Source: Archangium gephyra (lineage in GTDB: Bacteria; Myxococcota; Myxococcia; Myxococcales; Myxococcaceae). Taken from it: a DNA stretch of 64,000 nt. The translations under genes and the position numbers were made by a program. The DNA lies in NCBI RefSeq assembly GCF_001027285.1, contig NZ_CP011509.1, positions 6,720,501-6,784,500 on the forward strand, written 5' to 3'. This document shows, one piece after another, positions 1 through 7,186 of the stretch. The stretch's first letter is position 1. The number at the start of each line of letters is the position of its first letter. A model generated the notes under the pieces. It had not been told where the DNA came from. It was given only the letters and a program-made list of their open reading frames with translations, and did not search any database.

Positions 1-203
1 ACCTCTACCTGGCCAACAGCGGCCCGCAGCTGTGGCAGATGACGCGCACCTTCATGCCGGGCCAGCTCCAGGGCTGGGCGCTCTACCGGGGTGGCGAGGT
101 GAGCGCCAAGGGCTACCACGGTGTTGACGCACTGGCGGTGGAGCTGACGGAGTCCCCGGCCCCCGAGGTCAAGCCCATCAGCTCCGCGGCCGGGGCGAAC
201 TGA
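1..203 (+). CDS. 3' end of an unidentified protein-coding gene
   Basis: An open frame enters the window and ends at TGA 201-203, giving the last 66 residues of a protein. The visible part includes GPQLWQMTRTF and GWALYRGGEVSAKGYHG, and ends in a Pro/Ser/Ala-rich tail. I do not recognise the family. The frame is open from base 3 and its codons are GC-rich in third position, so coding is likely. The hairpin at 221-248 follows the stop and may terminate this gene. Confidence 0.6.
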   Translation, partial: LYLANSGPQLWQMTRTFMPGQLQGWALYRGGEVSAKGYHGVDALAVELTESPAPEVKPISSAAGAN

Positions 204-220
204 GCCGGACGGTTGGAGCA

Positions 221-248
221 GGGGAGACAGGTTCGAGGCCTGTCTCCC
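221..248. terminator. Terminator-like hairpin, copy 1 of a three-copy family
   Basis: The left arm GGGAGACAGG (222-231) pairs perfectly with CCTGTCTCCC (239-248) around the 7-base loop TTCGAGG. There is no U-tract. Near-identical hairpins at 27195-27223 and 34163-34189 share the arms and the loop start TTC. It lies between a stop at 203 and a start at 273. It could be an intrinsic terminator or a dispersed repeat that serves as one. Confidence 0.55.
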
Positions 249-272
249 TGGCGGCGAGGGAGCGGGAGAAGC

Positions 273-701
273 ATGCGCCTGACAGAAGAGGACTGTCTCC
301 GCCGGTTCGGCGTGAGGCCCGCTCCCGAGCAGCTCGAGGAGGTTCGCGCTGTCCTGGACGCCGAGACGCAGCGGGAGCGCCAGGCGCAGGGCCGCGGAGA
401 CACGCAGGTCATGCGGCTGTGCTGCTTTCTGCTGTTTCGGGCCGGGCTGCTCGAGGACGTGCCGAGAATCTGGCGGGCGAAGACCTCCAGCATGGATGCG
501 GATGCCTCGATCGACCTCCAATTCCTGTGTGGCGCGGGATTGGAGGAGACGAAGAGGTATCTCCGGGAGCTCGGTTCCGACGAGGCGGAAGCCGCGTCGA
601 GGCGCCTGCTCACGAATGAGGTGTCCGGAGAGCTCGATGGCTTCTCCGCCGACGAGTACGCGGCGTCCCAGGAGGCGTACTACGACCGGGACGAGGGGTA
701 G
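273..701 (+). CDS. Conserved hypothetical protein, 142 aa
   Basis: The protein is soluble and acidic, with no signal peptide or membrane span. I know no named domain for it. Its most distinctive stretch is IWRAKTSSMDADASID followed by FLCGAGLEETKRYL, which looks like a conserved core. The ATG at 273 is chosen because a GGGAGCGGGAGAAGC leader precedes it. An in-frame ATG at 213 would translate through the hairpin at 221-248. Small acidic proteins of this sort sometimes act as immunity proteins next to toxin genes, but nothing here shows that. Confidence 0.7.
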   Translation: MRLTEEDCLRRFGVRPAPEQLEEVRAVLDAETQRERQAQGRGDTQVMRLCCFLLFRAGLLEDVPRIWRAKTSSMDADASIDLQFLCGAGLEETKRYLRELGSDEAEAASRRLLTNEVSGELDGFSADEYAASQEAYYDRDEG

Positions 702-727
702 CAGCACCGCGATTCATGCCGGGTCGC

Positions 728-1363
728 TCAGAAAGTCCAGCCCACGGCGACCTGGGCACGGTGGCTCACGCTCCACAAGTTGGAGGTGCTCGGAATCAGC
801 TCCTCCTTCCCCCCTCCTGGCAGGACGATGCTCACGCCCTTCCGGGTGATGAGCTCATACGTCGCGCCGACGCCCACGGCCGCCTGTACGCAGAAGCTCT
901 GGCCCACACGGAGGCTGTAACCCGTGAGGAGGGCGCCTCCCAGAAGCAGAGCCCGCCGGGTGTCATCCAGACTGTCGCCGATGAAGAGGCTCGTCCACGA
1001 ATGCGCCAACTCCAGCCTCGGGCCGAGCCACAGCCCATTCAACACAGAACCCGTCAGGTAGAAGCGCGCCGCGGGCACGACTCCCACATGGAGGTCGTCC
1101 TGGCGGGTCTCGCCTGAAAAGGGCACCTCGAGCGTTCCCATCTTGAAGCCCATCCTCAGCCCCAGGTTCACCGAGAAGCGCTCGTTCAGTGCCCGCTCTC
1201 CCTCCACCGCGATCCCGTAGGGAGACAGCGGCACCGCCAGTCCCACGAAGGTGCGGCGCTGTTCCTGGTCCGGCACGGTGTTGCTCGAGGTGGCCTCGTC
1301 CCCGGTTCCCGCCGCCGATACCATCAGGGCCGTCATCACTCCCATCGCACTGAGCATGTTCAT
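728..1363 (-). CDS. Probable outer-membrane beta-barrel protein, 211 aa
   Basis: The product has a short hydrophobic N-terminus (MNMLSAMGVMTALMVSAAG) that reads as a signal peptide. Alternating hydrophobic and polar strands follow, and the protein ends VAVGWTF with a terminal aromatic residue, as outer-membrane barrels do. Glycine-rich turns and strand-like segments (GLRMGFKMG, GPRLELAHSW, GYSLRVGQSF) support a small barrel of the kind common in myxobacteria. The ATG at 1363 has GAGGGGG just upstream, better than the further upstream start at 1429. It converges on the gene ending at 701. No specific substrate or role can be read. Confidence 0.65.
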   Translation of the reverse strand: MNMLSAMGVMTALMVSAAGTGDEATSSNTVPDQEQRRTFVGLAVPLSPYGIAVEGERALNERFSVNLGLRMGFKMGTLEVPFSGETRQDDLHVGVVPAARFYLTGSVLNGLWLGPRLELAHSWTSLFIGDSLDDTRRALLLGGALLTGYSLRVGQSFCVQAAVGVGATYELITRKGVSIVLPGGGKEELIPSTSNLWSVSHRAQVAVGWTF

Positions 1364-1569
1364 GTCCCCCTCTGGGCCCGGGCAGGACTCGAGGTCCTCG
1401 CCCGGTGCTGTCGTGAACGACGTGCGCATGTTTCCACGAGATGTGGCGGCAAGCGGGCACTGCGTGGCCTTGCGTCACGTACTGAGCGGTGGAGCCCGGG
1501 CGCCCGGCTGCTCCCGCGCCAGGGGGGGCGGTGTGAGGGGGCCTGACGACCTGGGGTAACCTCCACCCC

Positions 1570-3129
1570 ATGGCGGAGAGAAGTGCGGGCCACGCGAGAC
1601 CCTGGCTGGAGATCGACATCGGCGTGGTGGAGGCGGGCCTGCGGGTTACGGTCCGCGGTAGCCGGGGGGAGAGACCCGAACCTGGCACACTCGGGCCGGA
1701 GGTCACCTCGGAGCGCCTGCGGGCCTTCGCCGACAACCTCCGGTCCATGGCCCGGAAGCAGTCGCCGCTGGAGGAGCAGCTCGAGCAGGCGCAGGCCTTC
1801 CACGGTGCGCTCTTCCAGGGCGCGGTGCAGCAGGTGCTGCTGCCGCTGCGCGAGGCGGCGAAGGACGGCCCGGTGCTTCTGCAACTGGGACTGACCGAGC
1901 CACTTCTGCAGGCCTTCCCATGGGAGGCGCTGTGCGAGCCCCGGACGAAGCGGGGCTTCCTGGGCAACTCGACGGACATGCTGGTGGTGCGCGGCGTGGC
2001 CTCGACGCAGCCCTGGCTGCCGCGTGAGGTCCAGGGAGCGGTGCGGGTGCGGGCCCTCGTCCCGCAGGAGACGCACACGCCCGCGCTCCGTGCTCTCCAG
2101 GGCACTCTGCATGACAGCATCGCCTCGGGCGAGGTGGAGTGGTTGGCGCCGATTGTCGGCCCGCGTCTCCAGCCGCGCTACCTCCCCGAGCTGCTGCGGC
2201 GCGAGCCCATGCCCCACATCCTCCACTTCCTGGGGCATGGCGGCGTGAAGGCGGATGGGACGCCCGTGCTGCAGCTCGTGGACGCGGAGGGCGAGGAGCG
2301 CTGGCTGGAGGTGGAGTCCCTGGTCGAGCAGATCAAGGCCAGCGGGCTCCACAAGCACCTGCGCCTCATCGTCCTGGACGCGTGCGAGGGCGCCCAGCCG
2401 GGGGCCTTCGCGAGCGCGGCGGAGTTGCTCGCCCGGACGGGAGTAGCCGCCGTGGTGGCCCACCTGTGGCCCGTGCGCAATGACGTGGCGCGCCTGTGCT
2501 CGTCCACCTTCTACCGGTCGCTCACCGGGGCCAACTCGCCCCAGAAGGGAGACGTCGCGCTCAGCCTCCACGAGGCGCGGCGCACGGTGTTGATGGAGCA
2601 CGGCACCGCCGAGGCCTTCTCTCCGGTGTTGTACCTGCGCGGCCATGACTCCGTCCTCTTCGACTTCAAGCACCGCAAGGAGCTGAAGGTGCCCGCGCCC
2701 GCGCCGCGCATGGACAACCCGCTGACGCTCGCGCTGGAGCGGCTGCTGGAGGGCCCTTTCTCGTTGCTGCTGGGAGACCACTGGGGACAACAGGGGCCCG
2801 CTCTGGATAGCTTCCACCAACGGCTGCGCGAGGAGCTCGCCCACGCGGGAGTGGCTCCGCCTCCCGAGCACCTGTCCACGAGCGCGCTGGCTCAGCAGTA
2901 CCTGCTGCGTCTGGGGGAGAAGGAGCTGGACTTCGTCTTCCAGGAGACGCTCGGAGGGGAGGAGACTCCGCCGCCGCTGCTGGAGCTGCTGGCGCGTGGG
3001 TCGAAGCCTGGTGTCCACGTCACGCTGTTGCGGCTCCCCCTGCTGGAGCGTGCCCTGGCCGAGCACCGGCCCGAGCTCACGCTGTATGTCATCCAGCCTC
3101 CCGAGCCCGGGGGAAGCGGGCCACGGTGA
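1570..3129 (+). CDS. CHAT-domain cysteine protease, module 1 (N-terminal part)
   Basis: The protein is 519 aa. The CHAT (caspase/separase-like) dyad is visible as His223 in HFLGHGG and Cys272 in LDACEGA, with the hydrophobic strand LRLIVL before the cysteine and the HLWPV segment after it. Residues 1-150 form an N-terminal region that begins WLEIDI, as in the paralogue at 51327. A C-terminal region begins near residue 385. Compared with that 676-aa paralogue, this protein stops early, and the missing C-terminus is encoded in another frame at 3126-3611. CHAT proteases act downstream of NTPase sensors in bacterial conflict systems. The gene is followed by its nSTAND1-WD40 partner, so a protease effector role is inferred. 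Confidence 0.85.
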   Translation: MAERSAGHARPWLEIDIGVVEAGLRVTVRGSRGERPEPGTLGPEVTSERLRAFADNLRSMARKQSPLEEQLEQAQAFHGALFQGAVQQVLLPLREAAKDGPVLLQLGLTEPLLQAFPWEALCEPRTKRGFLGNSTDMLVVRGVASTQPWLPREVQGAVRVRALVPQETHTPALRALQGTLHDSIASGEVEWLAPIVGPRLQPRYLPELLRREPMPHILHFLGHGGVKADGTPVLQLVDAEGEERWLEVESLVEQIKASGLHKHLRLIVLDACEGAQPGAFASAAELLARTGVAAVVAHLWPVRNDVARLCSSTFYRSLTGANSPQKGDVALSLHEARRTVLMEHGTAEAFSPVLYLRGHDSVLFDFKHRKELKVPAPAPRMDNPLTLALERLLEGPFSLLLGDHWGQQGPALDSFHQRLREELAHAGVAPPPEHLSTSALAQQYLLRLGEKELDFVFQETLGGEETPPPLLELLARGSKPGVHVTLLRLPLLERALAEHRPELTLYVIQPPEPGGSGPR

Positions 3130-3611
3130 TGCGGCGCGAGGCGGGCGGCAAGCGCTGGGAGCGGCTGGCCCGGCCTCCGGCGCTGTTGGACCTGGAGCGC
3201 GAACTGGTGGTGCTCCGGTTGTACCGGGGCTATCTGCCTCCGAACCTCCACGATCGGCCGCTGCTCACCGAGGATGATCTCCTGCTGGGAGTGCACGCGC
3301 TGGAGCAGATGCTGCCGCCGGACCTGGCGGATGCCCTCCAGAGCGCGCTGCTGCGCCATCCCGCGCTGCTGGTGGGGCTGTCGATGTTCAGCTGGGACCA
3401 CCGGATGCTGCTCTACCGGCTCTTCGGGTCTCAGGCGCTGCCGCCGGGGAGCCTCGCGGTGGTGGAGCCCGGTGGGCAGCAGGAGTGCGGGCTGTGGGAA
3501 GAGGGGCGGGGGCTGCCCGGCAAGGCGCCCTTGCGCAATGTCTTCGAGGCGAGCGGCGAGGTGCTCACCGCGTTGCTCGAGGCCCAGGGCTCGGGAGGGC
3601 GGACGTCATGA
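3126..3611 (+). CDS. C-terminal portion of the module 1 CHAT protein, separate frame
   Basis: The 161-aa product aligns by eye with the last ~160 residues of the intact paralogue at 51327: LVVLRLYRGYLPPN versus VVLVRLYRGYMPDP, PLLTEDD, LLVGLSMFSWDHR versus LLLGMSLLSWDHR. It starts at GTG 3126 inside the stop of the preceding gene (GTGA overlap), with GGGGGAAG about nine bases upstream. It therefore may be translated by reinitiation. The same frame upstream of the GTG also encodes paralogue-like residues (SRARGKR versus SKSKER), which points to a one-base loss near 3097-3105 instead. It ends in an ATGA overlap with the ATPase gene. Confidence 0.7.
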   Translation: MMRREAGGKRWERLARPPALLDLERELVVLRLYRGYLPPNLHDRPLLTEDDLLLGVHALEQMLPPDLADALQSALLRHPALLVGLSMFSWDHRMLLYRLFGSQALPPGSLAVVEPGGQQECGLWEEGRGLPGKAPLRNVFEASGEVLTALLEAQGSGGRTS

Positions 3612-6600
3612 GCGCGGAGATGGACTTCAATCCCTTCCTGGGGCCTCGTCCCTATAGTGGGAGCGAGGAGGATCGCAGGCGCTTCACGGGCCGCCACGAG
3701 GTGACGCGGCGGTTGATGAACCGCGTCCTCGCCCATGCATGTGTCACGCTGCATGGGCCCTCCGGGGCGGGCAAGTCCTCGCTGATGCAGGCGGGAGTGA
3801 TTCCCCGGCTCAAGCAGGAGCACGACTTCCGGGCCGTGTCCGTGGATGGATGGCCCGCGGGCGAGGCGCCCCTGCAGTGGTTGGTGCGGGCCCTGTTCGC
3901 GCAGCTCGAGCTGGGCGAGGTGCCCGCGGACCTTCCGGCCACCGAGGCGCTCGAGCGGGCGGTGGAGCTGGCCGAGGAGCGCTCGGAACGGCCGGTCCTC
4001 ATCTTCCTGGATCAGCTCGAGCAGCCCCTGCTGCCAGGGCATGAGGTGGAGGCGACGGAGGAGTTCCTGGAGGGAGTGGATGCGCTGGCGCGGAAGACGT
4101 CCCAGAAACTGCGTATCGTCCTGTCGCTGCGCGAGGACTACCTGGGGCGCTTCCGGGACAGGGCGCGGGGGTGGAGGACGTTGCTGGAGGGCGGCTTCCG
4201 GCTCGGGCCGCTCACGGTGGGGGAGTTGCTGGAGGCGGTGCTCCACCTGGTGACCCTGGGCCAGCCCTCACAGCGCTGGGACAGGGAAGAGACGCGGGAG
4301 CTGATGCTGCAGGTGCGGATGCCCGGGCAACGGGCGACGGACGAGGCCGAGGTGCAGGCGGCGTTCGCACAGATCGTCTGCCGGGCGCTGTGGGCGGAGC
4401 GGGCGGCGGGAAGCCGTGCGCGGGCGGTGGATGCCGAGGTCATCCTGCACAGGTACCTGGAGACGACCCTGGCGGACCTAGGCTCCTTGATGCCGGCGGC
4501 GCAGCAACTCCTGGAGGAGCATCTGGTGGCCGCGGATGGCAGCCGGGCCCTGTTGACGGAGCAGGAAGCGCGGGCCGCACTTCCTCCGGAGCAGGCGGGT
4601 ATTGTGCTCGGTAGTCTTGAGAGAGCGGCGGTGCTGCGTGCCGAGGAGCACAACGGCAGCCGGTACTTCGAGTTGGGGCATGATTGGCTGGCCCGGAAGG
4701 TCTTCGAGTCCAAGCAGCAACGTGAGCAGGAGGCGGATCGGCGGCGGTTGCTGGTGGAGCGCCGGAGGCTGCGGCTCATTGTCGCGGGTGCCGTGGGTCT
4801 GACGGTGGTGATGGGAGCTTTGTTTCTCTGGGGCGTGTTTCAACAAGAGCGAGCGGAAGAGCAGGCGCAACGGGCTCGCGTGCTTGGCCTCATGGCTGGG
4901 GCACGGGAGTTGCTGGCGCGCGGACAAATCGCGAGGGCGGGCAATCTGCTCCTTGAAATCACTCAGCTAGCGCAGGTGAAAGAGTGGGTTGGTCTTTCGC
5001 ACGAAGCGCTGAGATTGAGTACTCAAGAAGTCGCACTGCCTTGTCCGGATTGTACACGCGCCTCTTTCAGTCCGGATGGACAATACATTGTGACGGCCTT
5101 CGCGGCTGGGACGGCGCGGGTGTGGCGAGTGGACGGGCAGGGGGAGCCGCTGGTGCTGCGCGGCCATGAGAGAAGGGTGTGGTCCGCCGCCTTCAGCCCC
5201 GACGGGCAGCGGGTGGTGACGGCCTCTGAGGATGGGACGGCGCGGGTGTGGCGAGTGGATGGGCAGGGGGAGCCGCTGGTGCTGCGCGGCCATGAGGGAC
5301 AGGTGTGGTCCGCCACCTTCAGCCCCGACGGGCAGCGGGTGGTGACGGCCTCTGAGGATGGGACGGCGCGGGTGTGGCGAGTGGACGGGCAGGGGGAGCC
5401 GCTGGTGCTGCGCGGCCATGAGGGACAGGTGTGGTCCGCCACCTTCAGCCCCGACGGGCAGCGGGTGGTGACGGCCTCCGAGGATGGGACGGCGCGGGTG
5501 TGGCGAGTGGACGGGCAGGGGGAGCCGCTGGTGCTGCGCGGCCATGAGGGAAGGGTGTTGTCCGCCGCCTTCAGCCCCGACGGGCAGCGGGTGGTGACGG
5601 CCTCCGAGGATGGGACGGCGCGGGTGTGGCGGGTGGACGGGCAGGGGGAGCCGCTGGTGCTGCGCGGCCATGAGAGAGCGGTGGTGTCCGCCGCCTTCAG
5701 CCCCGACGGGCAGCGGGTGGTGACGGCCTCCTGGGATAAGACGGCGCGGGTGTGGCGGGTGGACGGGCAGGGGGAGCCGCTGGTGCTGCGCGGCCATGAG
5801 AGAGAGGTGTTGTCCGCCGCCTTCAGCCCCGACGGGCAGCGGGTGGTGACGGCCTCCGAGGATGGGACGGCGCGGGTGTGGCGAGTGGACGGGCAGGGGG
5901 AGCCGCTGGTGCTGCGCGGCCATGAGGGAAGGGTGTTGTCCGCCGCCTTCAGCCCCGACGGGCAGCGGGTGGTGACGGCCTCCTGGGATGGGACGGCGCG
6001 GGTGTGGCGGGTGGACGGGCAGGGGGAGCCGCTGGTGCTGCGCGGCCATGAGAGAGCGGTGGTGTCCGCCGCCTTCAGCCCCGACGGGCAGCGGGTGGTG
6101 ACGGCCTCCTTGGATAAGACGGCGCGGGTGTGGCGGGTGGACGGGCAGGGGGAGCCGCTGGTGCTGCGCGGCCATGAGGGAAGGGTGTGGTCCGCCGCCT
6201 TCAGCCCCGACGGGCAGCGGGTGGTGACGGCCTCCTGGGATAAGACGGCGCGGGTGTGGCGGGTGGACGGGCAGGGGGAGCCGCTGGTGCTGCGCGGCCA
6301 TGAGAGAGAGGTGTGGTCCGCCACCTTCAGCCCCGACGGGCAGCGGGTGGTGACGGCCTCCTGGGATAAGACGGCGCGGGTGTGGCGAGTGGACGGGCAG
6401 GGGGAGCCGCTGGTGCTGCGCGGCCATGAGAGAGAGGTGTGGTCCGCCACCTTCAGCCCCGACGGGCAGCGGGTGGTGACGGCCTCCTGGGATAAGACGG
6501 CGCGGGTGTGGCGAGTGGACGGGCAGGGGGAGCCGCTGGTGCTGCGCGGCCATGAGGGACAGGTGGTGTCCGCCGCCTTCAGCCCCGACGGGCAGCGGGT

Positions 6601-7186
6601 GGTGACGGCCTCCTTGGATAAGACGGCGCGGGTGTGGCGGGTGGACGAGCAGGGGGAGCCGCTGGTGCTGCGTGGACATGAGGAAGGGGTGCGGTCCGCC
6701 GCCTTCAGCCCCGACGGGCAGCGGGTGGTGACGGCCTCCTGGGATAAGACGGCGCGGGTGTGGCGAGTGGACGGGCAGGGGGAGCCGCTGGTGCTGCGCG
6801 GCCATGAGAGAGCGGTGGTGTCCGCCGCCTTCAGCCCCGACGGGCAGCGGGTGGTGACGGCCTCCGAGGATGGGACGGCGCGGGTGTGGCGAGTGGATGG
6901 AAAGGAGGAGGCAGTGCTGCGTGGCCATGAGGGAAGGGTGGGGTCCGCCGTCTTCAGCCCGGACGGGCCGCAGGTCGTGACAGCCTCCGGTGATGGGACC
7001 GCCAGACTGTGGACTCTGTCTGTTGACAAAGTCCGCCAGATGCTTCGCGAGGCCAACAAGGACTGCCTCTCCGTGGACGACCGGATGACCTACGTGGGCG
7101 AGACGGAAGAGCAGGCCCGCGAGCGCTACGAAGCCTGCCAGCGCTCCTACGGCCGCGTTCCCCTGTCAGATGCCAGCGCTCCGTAA
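3608..7186 (+). CDS. nSTAND1 ATPase with membrane anchor and 16 WD40 blades, module 1
   Basis: The product is 1192 aa. It starts with the nSTAND1 hallmark NPFLGPRPY and an FTGR motif, then Walker [10 protein letters not shown] (residues 50-58) and Walker B LIFLDQLEQ (about 130-138). One hydrophobic span lies at about 387-412. WD40 blades run from about 477 to 1135: sixteen units, most of exactly 42 residues, with FSPDGQRVVTAS repeated almost unchanged. The tail carries DCLS...YEACQRSYGRVP. STAND NTPases are ligand-activated switches that oligomerise, and the WD40 part is the likely sensor. The start overlaps the CHAT gene stop (ATGA), implying translational coupling and a shared complex at the membrane. 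The 3' end overlaps the convergent gene by 21 bases. Confidence 0.9.
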   Translation: MSAEMDFNPFLGPRPYSGSEEDRRRFTGRHEVTRRLMNRVLAHACVTLHGPSGAGKSSLMQAGVIPRLKQEHDFRAVSVDGWPAGEAPLQWLVRALFAQLELGEVPADLPATEALERAVELAEERSERPVLIFLDQLEQPLLPGHEVEATEEFLEGVDALARKTSQKLRIVLSLREDYLGRFRDRARGWRTLLEGGFRLGPLTVGELLEAVLHLVTLGQPSQRWDREETRELMLQVRMPGQRATDEAEVQAAFAQIVCRALWAERAAGSRARAVDAEVILHRYLETTLADLGSLMPAAQQLLEEHLVAADGSRALLTEQEARAALPPEQAGIVLGSLERAAVLRAEEHNGSRYFELGHDWLARKVFESKQQREQEADRRRLLVERRRLRLIVAGAVGLTVVMGALFLWGVFQQERAEEQAQRARVLGLMAGARELLARGQIARAGNLLLEITQLAQVKEWVGLSHEALRLSTQEVALPCPDCTRASFSPDGQYIVTAFAAGTARVWRVDGQGEPLVLRGHERRVWSAAFSPDGQRVVTASEDGTARVWRVDGQGEPLVLRGHEGQVWSATFSPDGQRVVTASEDGTARVWRVDGQGEPLVLRGHEGQVWSATFSPDGQRVVTASEDGTARVWRVDGQGEPLVLRGHEGRVLSAAFSPDGQRVVTASEDGTARVWRVDGQGEPLVLRGHERAVVSAAFSPDGQRVVTASWDKTARVWRVDGQGEPLVLRGHEREVLSAAFSPDGQRVVTASEDGTARVWRVDGQGEPLVLRGHEGRVLSAAFSPDGQRVVTASWDGTARVWRVDGQGEPLVLRGHERAVVSAAFSPDGQRVVTASLDKTARVWRVDGQGEPLVLRGHEGRVWSAAFSPDGQRVVTASWDKTARVWRVDGQGEPLVLRGHEREVWSATFSPDGQRVVTASWDKTARVWRVDGQGEPLVLRGHEREVWSATFSPDGQRVVTASWDKTARVWRVDGQGEPLVLRGHEGQVVSAAFSPDGQRVVTASLDKTARVWRVDEQGEPLVLRGHEEGVRSAAFSPDGQRVVTASWDKTARVWRVDGQGEPLVLRGHERAVVSAAFSPDGQRVVTASEDGTARVWRVDGKEEAVLRGHEGRVGSAVFSPDGPQVVTASGDGTARLWTLSVDKVRQMLREANKDCLSVDDRMTYVGETEEQARERYEACQRSYGRVPLSDASAP
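5107..7010 (+). repeat. Tandem 126-bp WD40-encoding repeat array, module 1
   Basis: About fifteen tandem 126-base units encode WD40 blades within the ATPase gene. Long stretches of each unit are identical at the DNA level, including synonymous positions. Differences cluster at a few codons: the two after the GHE codons, the one after the following GTG, and the one after GCCTCC. The first blade (before about 5150) and the last two are more diverged, as expected if unequal crossover or gene conversion homogenises the middle of the array. Confidence 0.9.

Noticed and set aside
4967-7059. Two very long minus-strand open frames (650-680 codons) opposite the module 1 WD40 array
   Set aside because: They are shadows of the 126-base repeat: a unit whose length is a multiple of three and that lacks a stop stays open in every copy. 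The products are repetitive His/Pro or Ser/Pro strings without start signals.
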